The position numbers and the translations under genes are program-made. From Bifidobacteriaceae bacterium NR021 (GTDB taxonomy: Bacteria > Actinomycetota > Actinomycetes > Actinomycetales > Bifidobacteriaceae), in assembly GCA_003585845.1 (NCBI GenBank), contig NQOP01000005.1:16704-28232 (forward strand): a DNA stretch of 11,529 nucleotides, read 5' to 3'. Below the pieces are notes generated by a model. The model saw only the letters and a list, made by a program, of their open reading frames with translations. It was not told the origin of the DNA and made no database searches. Each line of letters begins with the position of its first letter. The stretch's first letter is position 1. This document shows positions 1 through 5,277 of this stretch, piece by piece.

Positions 1-485
1 CTGTTCAGCAGCTTAATCCAGAGCTAAAGGGAACTCTTAGCGTTGGTAACAATAACGTTGCAACTGCAGGTGTTGTTAACAGTGTGAGAATTAATGTTGT
101 AAACAGAGAGTTCACCGAGCGTTTGCAGCGTGATGGAGTAGTTTATGCATACGCGTACATTTACTCGTCTCCTCGTTTGCTCAAGGGTGCTGATGGTTCA
201 AAGTTTGTGACTGTTCGCATGGTTAATGGCAAGCCTCAATTTGATGCTCAGTTCCCAGCTGGATACACCGGAAAGCATACGGTTGTTTTGGTTGACGAAA
301 AAGGTAATCAAGTTGCTTGGACAGATATCACAGTAACAAGCAATGCAGTTTCGCAACAGCTTCATAGTTTAAGTGCAACAGGCAGTAATATATTCGTAGT
401 TACTACTGTATGCTCAATACTAATTGCTGCTGCGAGCGTATTGTTACTTCGTATTAAGAGTCACAAGCGTTATGCGAACTCGTGA
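1..485 (+). CDS. C-terminal part of a sortase-anchored surface protein (5' end outside window)
   Basis: The reading frame is open from the window edge (first full codon at 3) to TGA at 483-485, leaving 160 visible residues, so this is the tail of a longer protein. The visible part is a polar, beta-rich segment like a bacterial surface repeat or Ig-like domain, for example the stretch around FDAQFPAGYTGKHTVVLVDE. It ends in a typical cell-wall sorting signal: LSATG at 369-383, a hydrophobic stretch of about 20 residues, and a basic tail (RIKSHKR). The pentapeptide differs from LPXTG by Ser in place of Pro. The inference is that a sortase links the protein to peptidoglycan. What it binds or does cannot be told from this fragment. 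A GTG at 84 opens a shorter frame but is internal. A terminator follows directly. Confidence 0.75.
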   Translation, partial: VQQLNPELKGTLSVGNNNVATAGVVNSVRINVVNREFTERLQRDGVVYAYAYIYSSPRLLKGADGSKFVTVRMVNGKPQFDAQFPAGYTGKHTVVLVDEKGNQVAWTDITVTSNAVSQQLHSLSATGSNIFVVTTVCSILIAAASVLLLRIKSHKRYANS

Positions 486-510
486 GGTTTTTATAAGTAA
501 ATAAATAAAC

Positions 511-528
511 TAATAAGTTCGCTTATTA
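511..528 (+). other. Small UUCG-loop hairpin before the terminator
   Basis: TAATAAG (511-517) and CTTATTA (522-528) are perfect inverted repeats around a TTCG tetraloop, a very stable RNA loop type. It lies between the stop codon of the surface protein and the main terminator at 532-573, so it probably protects or helps define the mRNA 3' end. No T-run of its own follows, so it is not called a terminator. Confidence 0.45.
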
Positions 529-531
529 TAA

Positions 532-580
532 AAAGCCGAGGGTAATTGCATTTGTTGCGATATCCTCGGCTTTGTGTTTG
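532..580 (+). terminator. Rho-independent terminator of the surface protein gene
   Basis: AAAGCCGAGGGTA (532-544) pairs with TATCCTCGGCTTT (561-573) as a 13-bp stem with one G-U pair and a 16-base loop. The stem is flanked by an A-run upstream and a T-rich stretch downstream, so it could work in both directions. It separates the surface protein from the VWA/lectin gene, which should therefore have its own promoter in about 575-650. No convincing -35/-10 pair was found there. Confidence 0.85.
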
Positions 581-666
581 AAGCAGGGTATAGAATTAAT
601 AGATAGTTTGGTTTTTTATAACTGTATGTGAATGTTTTACTAATAAGGAAGAGAAAGAAGAAAATC

Positions 667-2349
667 ATGTACTGCGTTAATTGCGGAGCTACTTTAAAAG
701 ATAATACGAGGTTCTGCACGCAGTGTGGTGCAGAAATTACTTCTCCAGCAAATAATACTCAGCCTCAGCAAGCAGGGCAGCCTTATCCTGAAGCGCAAAC
801 GCAAGTATTCTATACAAACAACATTCCTAATCAGTATTATCGCCCTGAAGTAAATACACAATACCCGTATCAACCGCAATACGGGTATGCGCAAGTTGCT
901 GCTGAAAATGATGCGAAGCGAAGGAATATTATTATAGCTATTATTGTTATGATTGCTGTTATTCTTTCAAGTATTTTTGGGTATTGCATTTGGGATTATA
1001 TGAGGCCAAAGCAAATTCCTTACGAAACTTTGCGAAAAGAAATTATGAAATCCAATAAATATGCGGATTATAAGTTAAAAATCGTTGACTCTGACGTATC
1101 TAAATATCCTCATGTAAAACTGTACTTTTCGCTTACTGATAGTAGTGGAAAAGCTTTGGAAATTGATTCTCCTACTGCTGCAATTCGTGAGAAGATTGGT
1201 GGCGGCAAAGAAGCTGAAAGACTTATTCGTAAAGTTGAGCGCATTAAAGACAAACAAGGTGTTAATTACGAAATTCTGCTTGATAAATCTGGATCTATGG
1301 AAGATTCTATAGATACTATGAAACGCACTATGAGTGATTTTGTGCGCAATCTTAATTATAAGGTTGGCGACACTGGAGAGCTTATATCTTTCGATAGTTA
1401 CTTAATGTATATGGCAACGTATACTAACGATAAAGATCGATTGCTTACTGGCATTGATAATATGACTCCTTACGGCATGACAGCTTTATATGATGCGCTT
1501 TATACTGGAATTACTAATGCTTCTAATCATCCTGGCTTTAATTGCGTAATTGCGTTTACTGATGGTCAAGATAATGAGAGTAGTCATACTGCTGATGAGG
1601 TTATTTCTTTAGCTAAAGAAAAAGGTATTCCTGTATATTTGATTGGTACTAGTGAAGCTGATTCAAGCACTTTGCAAAATATTGCGAATGAAACGAATGG
1701 TTACTTCTGGGATATGAATTCAATATCAGATATGAAAGAGGTAATGAATAGAATTCGAGTCAATCAAGATAATGTTTATTGCTTAGAATACGATTCTGAT
1801 TCTTCTTCGAATCCTTATGATGATCGAGTGATTTCTGCATTGGTTGCAGATTCTAAGAATCATCAATCTGGTGGTATCGGTGATGATTTGTCGTTTAAGC
1901 CAATTAAGAAGAAGAAGTATAAGAAGACTGCAACTCGCTTCGTGTTACATAAGGGCGATGTGAAGTGGACTGAAGCTAATAGTGCATGCATGCAAGATGG
2001 CGGTTACTTAGTAACTCTTACCAGTAAGAGTAAAGAGAAAAAGATAATCAATATGGCAAAAAAGGAAGGCGTCAAGTATGTGTGGATTGGCGGTTATACT
2101 TCGCAACGTGAGAATGGTGATGTGTTTGCGCACTGGGTTACTGGTGAAAAAGTAAAGTATGAAAACTGGTTGCCAGGAGAGCCAAGTCGAAACGATAAAG
2201 ATGGAGAGCCTGAGTTTTATCTTATGCTTTGGCGTTTAGATGATGAGTGGTCGTGGAATGATCAACGCGATGATTTATTTACGACTCCTACATTGCGTAA
2301 AACCTTTAGTGGCAAAACTGGCTATGTTTGTGAGATAAATAGGCGTTAG
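667..2349 (+). CDS. Zinc-ribbon, membrane-anchored VWA / C-type-lectin-like domain protein
   Basis: This encodes 560 aa. ATG 667 is preferred over the upstream GTG 628 because it starts directly on the zinc ribbon (MYCVNCGA) and has AAGAAG six bases upstream. Domains in order: zinc ribbon with C3, C6, C17, C20; a Gln/Pro/Tyr-rich linker (about 24-80); one membrane helix (about 87-107) preceded by KRR, predicting N-inside, C-outside topology; a von Willebrand A domain (about 200-370) with complete MIDAS residues (D206, S208, S210 in DKSGS; T272; D299 in TDGQD); a Lys-rich linker; and a C-type-lectin-like domain (about 422-557). The last shows WTEAN, VWIGG, YENWLPGEPS, WND and a final GYVCE. 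It keeps C441 and C555, matching the C1-C4 disulfide pair, but lacks the second pair. EPS plus WND resembles a Ca2+/sugar site. The likely role is a metal-dependent surface adhesin or sugar sensor; the ligand is unknown. The GH3 gene begins 49 bases downstream. Confidence 0.85.
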   Translation: MYCVNCGATLKDNTRFCTQCGAEITSPANNTQPQQAGQPYPEAQTQVFYTNNIPNQYYRPEVNTQYPYQPQYGYAQVAAENDAKRRNIIIAIIVMIAVILSSIFGYCIWDYMRPKQIPYETLRKEIMKSNKYADYKLKIVDSDVSKYPHVKLYFSLTDSSGKALEIDSPTAAIREKIGGGKEAERLIRKVERIKDKQGVNYEILLDKSGSMEDSIDTMKRTMSDFVRNLNYKVGDTGELISFDSYLMYMATYTNDKDRLLTGIDNMTPYGMTALYDALYTGITNASNHPGFNCVIAFTDGQDNESSHTADEVISLAKEKGIPVYLIGTSEADSSTLQNIANETNGYFWDMNSISDMKEVMNRIRVNQDNVYCLEYDSDSSSNPYDDRVISALVADSKNHQSGGIGDDLSFKPIKKKKYKKTATRFVLHKGDVKWTEANSACMQDGGYLVTLTSKSKEKKIINMAKKEGVKYVWIGGYTSQRENGDVFAHWVTGEKVKYENWLPGEPSRNDKDGEPEFYLMLWRLDDEWSWNDQRDDLFTTPTLRKTFSGKTGYVCEINRR

Positions 2350-2398
2350 CATTACGCTACTTTTTGGTTCATTTTTAGCGAATTAGAGGAAACTCGTT

Positions 2399-3826
2399 AT
2401 GCGAAAGCAAGGGACACGTAAACTACAAAGCAGTCCGCATTATGTAGATGGTCGCACTATGCAATATCGTAATGCTCAGCATCATAATCAAATTGCAAGT
2501 GTTGCTCCAAGTAGGCGTTTTGCTGCTATTTTAGTGGCTATTATAGCTATTGCTTTACTTGCAATATCTATGTTTGCTGCAGTATCTGTTATGCGCTCGC
2601 ATTTTTTTAACGTTTCTTCTAAAAATTATGTTAGTAAGAAAACAGTTAATTCTGCGGATGTAGCTAAAAAACTTGAAGCACTAAAGAAAGCACGCAAAAA
2701 GCAAGCAAGGCAGGGGATTGATCCTAATAGCATTGCTGTTAAAAATGTGCTATCAAAAATGTCTCTTGAAGATAAAGTTGCTCAAATGTTCATAGTTAAG
2801 CCTGAAGAATTAGCTGGAACATACGGGACTGTGGTATCTTCTGGTTCGCAAATGCAGCAGTCGTTTAATTCCATACCTGTTGGCGGCATAATGTATAGCA
2901 GGGAGAATATTCAGAATCCTAATCAAACTCAGCAAATGATTTCTGGGTTGCAATCAATAAGCGAATCTAGAGTGTCACTTCCTTCTTTAGTAGCTGTTGA
3001 CGAAGAAGGTGGCACTGTTGCGCGAGTTAGCTCAAATCCTCAAATGGGCGTTAAATCTTCTCCTAATATGAAGGATATTGGAGCGACTAAGAAAACGCGT
3101 AAAGCTTATAAAACTGGTGCTTACATTGGTAATTATCTTTCGAATTTAGGTTTTAATGTCGATTTTGCTCCAGTTGCTGATGTGATTACTAATCCAGATA
3201 ATAAGTTGATGATCAAGCGTTCATTTGGTTCTAATGCTTCGTTAGTTGCAAATATGACAGATGCGTTTACTGACGGTTTGCAAGAGAATCACGTTTTTGC
3301 CACGTATAAGCATTTTCCTGGTCACGGTTCAACTTTTGAAGATTCTCACAAAGGTGCTACTGTTTCGAACCAATCTCCAGTTGCATTAAGAAAAATAGAT
3401 TTAGTGCCATTCAAAGATGCTATAGACACTGGTGTTAAGTTTATTATGGTCAGTCATGTGTCGTATCCGAAGATTACGGGTGATGATATTCCTGCTAGCA
3501 TGTCTGAGAAAATTGTTACTGGCTTAGCTCGTAAAAAGCTCGGCTATAAAGGCATTCTTATTTCTGACTCTTTAGGAATGGGCGCAATATCGTTGCGCTA
3601 TTCTCCTGGAGTTGCTGCAATTACAGGAATTAAAGCAGGTATCGATATATTACTTTCTCCTGCAAATTTGCGTCAAGCATATTATTCTGTTGTCAATGCA
3701 GTTCGTCAAGGCGATATACCTGAGTCTCGAATTGATGAGTCTGTAAAGCGAATTATTGCAGTAAAATTGCAAATTGCTCAGCAATTAAAAAGTCAAAATG
3801 TAAAAGATCCCAAAATAACTAAATGA
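2399..3826 (+). CDS. Membrane-anchored GH3 beta-N-acetylhexosaminidase (NagZ type)
   Basis: This encodes 475 aa. The start is supported by GAGGA (2386-2390) eight bases upstream. A basic cytoplasmic N-terminus (1-40) is followed by one membrane helix (about 41-65), a Lys/Ala-rich helical stalk (about 75-108) and a GH3 TIM-barrel. Family hallmarks seen: VDEEGG (200-205), KHFPGHG (304-310), D315-S316-H317 (the Asp-His dyad used as acid/base in NagZ enzymes) and ISDS with the expected nucleophile D390. Known NagZ-type enzymes release terminal GlcNAc from peptidoglycan fragments or other beta-GlcNAc glycosides through a glycosyl-enzyme intermediate. A signal anchor rather than a cytoplasmic form implies action outside the membrane, as in Gram-positive exported NagZ. 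The C-terminal (alpha/beta) GH3 domain is absent, normal for this subgroup. It is probably co-transcribed with the VWA/lectin gene. The exact substrate (cell-wall GlcNAc versus host glycan) is not determined. Confidence 0.88.
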   Translation: MRKQGTRKLQSSPHYVDGRTMQYRNAQHHNQIASVAPSRRFAAILVAIIAIALLAISMFAAVSVMRSHFFNVSSKNYVSKKTVNSADVAKKLEALKKARKKQARQGIDPNSIAVKNVLSKMSLEDKVAQMFIVKPEELAGTYGTVVSSGSQMQQSFNSIPVGGIMYSRENIQNPNQTQQMISGLQSISESRVSLPSLVAVDEEGGTVARVSSNPQMGVKSSPNMKDIGATKKTRKAYKTGAYIGNYLSNLGFNVDFAPVADVITNPDNKLMIKRSFGSNASLVANMTDAFTDGLQENHVFATYKHFPGHGSTFEDSHKGATVSNQSPVALRKIDLVPFKDAIDTGVKFIMVSHVSYPKITGDDIPASMSEKIVTGLARKKLGYKGILISDSLGMGAISLRYSPGVAAITGIKAGIDILLSPANLRQAYYSVVNAVRQGDIPESRIDESVKRIIAVKLQIAQQLKSQNVKDPKITK

Positions 3827-3991
3827 ATTAGCGTGTTGCATTTATTTAAGTAAATTTTTTCTTTTACATTATTTCGGGAGTTTCTTTATTTAAAACGAGA
3901 TTTTCTTTGCAAAATAAGGATTTACGAATATTAAATTTACAAATATTTTTGTAATAATTATTTCATTGCGAGAATATTTTTGAAAAAATGT
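3827..3991 (+). other. AT-rich intergenic stretch with a small hairpin
   Basis: No coding frame is convincing here. TTACAAA (3937-3943) and TTTGTAA (3948-3954) form a perfect 7-bp inverted repeat with a TATT loop. It is all AT-rich with no clean T-run after it, so it is at best a weak terminator for the GH3 gene or a protein-binding site. Otherwise I see only A/T-rich sequence leading into the leader promoter. Confidence 0.35.
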
Positions 3992-4020
3992 TTGCATTTG
4001 TACTTTTATGGTGTTAGCAT
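3992..4020 (+). promoter_or_regulatory. Candidate promoter of the Trp leader / ECF operon
   Basis: TTGCAT (3992-3997) and TAGCAT (4015-4020) are separated by 17 bases. The -35 keeps the TTG and the -10 matches four of six consensus positions. This predicts a start near 4026-4028 and an untranslated leader of about 80 bases before the leader peptide. This is the best pair in the intergenic region but is based on eye matching only. Confidence 0.45.
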
Positions 4021-4109
4021 CATTTCCAACACAAACAAATATCGAATACTTCGGTTGAGGTTTGTGCGTGAACCACAGTTAGTATTAATGAGTTAAGGAG
4101 GCAGACATC

Positions 4110-4214
4110 ATGCTTAACATGAACATGAATGCTGAATCTTTTGATACTCTTAATGCTGCACGTATGTGGTGGTGGCAGTCTTCTCTTTGGCGTGAGTTTA
4201 CTCTGAAGTTTTAG
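4110..4214 (+). CDS. Trp-rich leader peptide, 34 aa
   Basis: ATG 4110 to TAG 4212-4214, preceded by a strong Shine-Dalgarno AAGGAGG (4095-4101) eight bases upstream. The peptide reads MLNMNMNAESFDTLNAAR, then MWWWQSSLWREFTLKF. Trp is at residues 20, 21, 22 and 27, i.e. four of 34 residues and three in a row. The ORF is too short for routine gene calling. The ORF ends 25 bases before the terminator stem. The peptide is not expected to have a function after synthesis; its translation rate is the signal. Since Trp is normally the rarest residue, three tandem UGG codons next to a terminator are hard to explain otherwise. The gene it precedes is a transporter rather than trpE or another biosynthetic gene. 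Confidence 0.88.
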   Translation: MLNMNMNAESFDTLNAARMWWWQSSLWREFTLKF

Positions 4215-4239
4215 AAGCTGCGTATAAAAGCTTGTAAAA
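4209..4239 (+). other. Leader hairpin overlapping the leader-peptide stop codon
   Basis: TTTTA-G-AAGCT (4209-4219) is complementary to AGCTT-G-TAAAA (4229-4239): two 5-bp blocks separated by one G-G mismatch, closing a 9-base loop. It contains the leader stop codon and ends one base before the terminator stem. A ribosome at the stop codon would open it. It may be a pause hairpin or a competing structure in the attenuator; which one is inference. Confidence 0.5.
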
Positions 4240-4270
4240 GACCTCCGGGTAAGCCCCGGGGGTCTTTTTG
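4236..4270 (+). terminator. Attenuator terminator before the ECF operon
   Basis: GACCTCCGGG (4240-4249) pairs with CCCGGGGGTC (4255-4264) as a continuous 10-bp stem with one T-G pair and loop TAAGC. An A-run precedes it and TTTTT (4265-4269) follows. Such GC content is striking in this AT-rich DNA. It lies 117 bases upstream of the S-component start, so termination here would silence the transporter genes. Confidence 0.93.
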
Positions 4271-4299
4271 TATATAAGCCTTAAATTTCAAAAATAACC

Positions 4300-4327
4300 A
4301 AATCACAAATCACAAATCACAAATCAC
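4300..4327 (+). repeat. Four tandem copies of a 7-base repeat in the 5' UTR
   Basis: AAATCAC is repeated four times without a mismatch (4300-4306, 4307-4313, 4314-4320, 4321-4327). It sits between the attenuator terminator and the Shine-Dalgarno site of the S-component gene (AAGGAG, 4375-4380). Perfect short repeats can change copy number by slipped-strand replication, which here would alter UTR length but not a coding frame. Confidence 0.9.
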
Positions 4328-4387
4328 AACAAAATATTCGGTAGCTTTGTATTCAAATAATATAAAGCTTAAACAAGGAGAGAAATC

Positions 4388-5014
4388 ATGGCTAATGAAA
4401 CTAACGAAAATGTTATGGAAGCTACTAACGGCGTTGCAAATGCAACTGCTGATGTTGCGTCGGTAATGATGAAAAATGTGAAAGTTAAGAATCATGCACT
4501 AAATATTACTTCGTTAGTGCTGGTTGCAGTTCTATTTGCAGCAGGATGCATTCTTGATTTTACTGTTGCCAAGCCTCTTTCTATTGGAAATATCCAGCCT
4601 GAGTTTGTTATTGCTTCATTCTGCTTGGCGATTTTATTGGTTCGTCCAAAAATTTATCAAGGAGCTATTATTGGAGCTCTTGCTGCAACATTAATCCAAC
4701 TTAATACTTCGATTCCATTCCTTGAATATGCGTGTGACATTCCTGCTGCAATTATTATGACAGCTATCTTAATTGGATATGTCCATCTCTTCCCAAAGGA
4801 TGCTGCTCGTAAAGTAAGTGTTTTCCCATTTATTGCAACTTTTGTTACAACAGTAATTTCTGGTTGCATTTTCGCTTCTATTGCTGCTTACTTTATTCTT
4901 CATTCTCCAAACATGGTAATTGTAATGATGCCAATTATTTTTGGTACTGCTGCATTTAATGCGATTATTGTTGAAATTCTTTATACTCCATTGCGACTCG
5001 TATTGCACAAATAA
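4388..5014 (+). CDS. ECF transporter S component, probable tryptophan specificity
   Basis: This encodes 208 aa. The start ATG has AAGGAG seven bases upstream. A hydrophilic, Asn-rich N-terminal extension (1-36) precedes about five or six hydrophobic helices between residue 40 and 203. Size, helix pattern and the adjoining A and T genes indicate the membrane-embedded substrate-binding subunit of an energy-coupling-factor transporter. The segment GNIQPEFVIASFCLAILL recalls the TrpP-type S components of Firmicutes as I remember them; this has not been tested by alignment. Substrate assignment rests mainly on the Trp attenuator directly upstream. The protein has no Trp residue, fitting synthesis under Trp shortage. 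Riboflavin-, thiamin- or biotin-type S components would be expected to carry a riboswitch or no leader rather than Trp codons. The long polar N-terminus is unusual for S components. Confidence 0.8.
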   Translation: MANETNENVMEATNGVANATADVASVMMKNVKVKNHALNITSLVLVAVLFAAGCILDFTVAKPLSIGNIQPEFVIASFCLAILLVRPKIYQGAIIGALAATLIQLNTSIPFLEYACDIPAAIIMTAILIGYVHLFPKDAARKVSVFPFIATFVTTVISGCIFASIAAYFILHSPNMVIVMMPIIFGTAAFNAIIVEILYTPLRLVLHK

Positions 5015-5016
5015 TA

Positions 5017-5064
5017 AATAAATAAATTAATAAATAAATTAATAAATAAATTAATTAATAAATT
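5017..5064 (+). repeat. 12-base AT tandem repeat after the S-component gene
   Basis: AATAAATAAATT occurs three times exactly (5017-5028, 5029-5040, 5041-5052) and a fourth time with one change (5053-5064). It starts just after the stop codon. It is pure A/T, easily melted DNA that may vary in length between strains. No function is evident. The rest of the gap to 5182 is AT-rich with several TATAAA-like strings but no clear promoter pair. Confidence 0.85.
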
Positions 5065-5182
5065 AATTAAGAAATTCTCATGATTGCATGTTTAATTGCA
5101 CGTTATACGTCATTATTAACGAATGCGTTTAATGCGTATAAATGTATAAAGTCATAGAAGTATAAATATAGAGGTATAAAAG

Positions 5183-5226
5183 CAAGTTGGCATCAGTCTA
5201 ATATGATTGGTGTCAACTTGTGTTTT
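5183..5226 (+). terminator. Intercistronic hairpin with T-run between S and A genes
   Basis: CAAGTTGGCATCA (5183-5195) pairs with TGGTGTCAACTTG (5208-5220) over 13 bp including two G-U pairs, with a 12-base loop. TGTTTTTG follows at 5221. This fits a moderate rho-independent terminator or an RNA-processing/stability hairpin lying 57 bases before the ATPase start. It would lower expression of A and T relative to S, or mark a separate downstream promoter. The in-frame ATG at 5203 lies inside its loop, another reason to prefer the ATPase start at 5278. Confidence 0.6.
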
Positions 5227-5277
5227 TGTGTTATTAATTTTTTAGCGTTTGCTCGGTGTGTTAGAGTTAGGAATGTT

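Larger units (their letters stand above)
4027..4270 (+). promoter_or_regulatory. Tryptophan attenuator (leader RNA) upstream of the ECF transporter
   Basis: The predicted leader RNA holds, in order: a short 5' region with possible pairing partners (ACCACA at 4072-4077 can pair with TGTGGT at 4165-4170, over the first Trp codons); a leader ORF with its own Shine-Dalgarno site AAGGAGG (4095-4101); the Trp codon cluster (4167-4175 and 4188-4190); an AT-rich hairpin (4209-4239); and a strong terminator (4240-4269). This is the arrangement of ribosome-mediated attenuation known from trp operons. No T-box specifier or antiterminator box and no long run of G/UAG repeats for TRAP was seen. Expected logic: uncharged tRNA-Trp stalls the ribosome and allows read-through into the transporter genes. 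The antiterminator pairing is not resolved. Confidence 0.82.

Noticed and set aside
628..666. GTG start extending the VWA/lectin protein by 13 residues
   Set aside because: ATG 667 begins exactly at the zinc ribbon and has a suitably spaced ribosome site; the extension is a run of Lys/Arg codons over the purine-rich ribosome-site region.
3937..3954. Terminator for the GH3 gene
   Set aside because: A 7-bp AT-rich stem without a following T-run is too weak; listed only as a hairpin in the intergenic entry.
4027..4270. T-box or TRAP-binding leader
   Set aside because: No T-box antiterminator consensus and no long series of evenly spaced GAG/TAG triplets; the Trp-rich ORF explains the region better.
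4657..5008. Reverse-strand frames across the S-component gene
   Set aside because: Both lie opposite a well-supported membrane protein gene and show no ribosome site or known domain.
4300..5064. CRISPR-like array from the short repeats
   Set aside because: Repeats are 7 and 12 bases, directly abutting with no spacers, and no cas genes are present.
5080..5157. 25-codon frame as a second leader peptide
   Set aside because: No clear ribosome site and no enrichment of one amino acid codon; kept only as context for the hairpin finding.
5203..5277. Upstream ATG for the ECF ATPase
   Set aside because: It lies in the loop of a terminator-like hairpin and lacks a ribosome site, while ATG 5278 has one.
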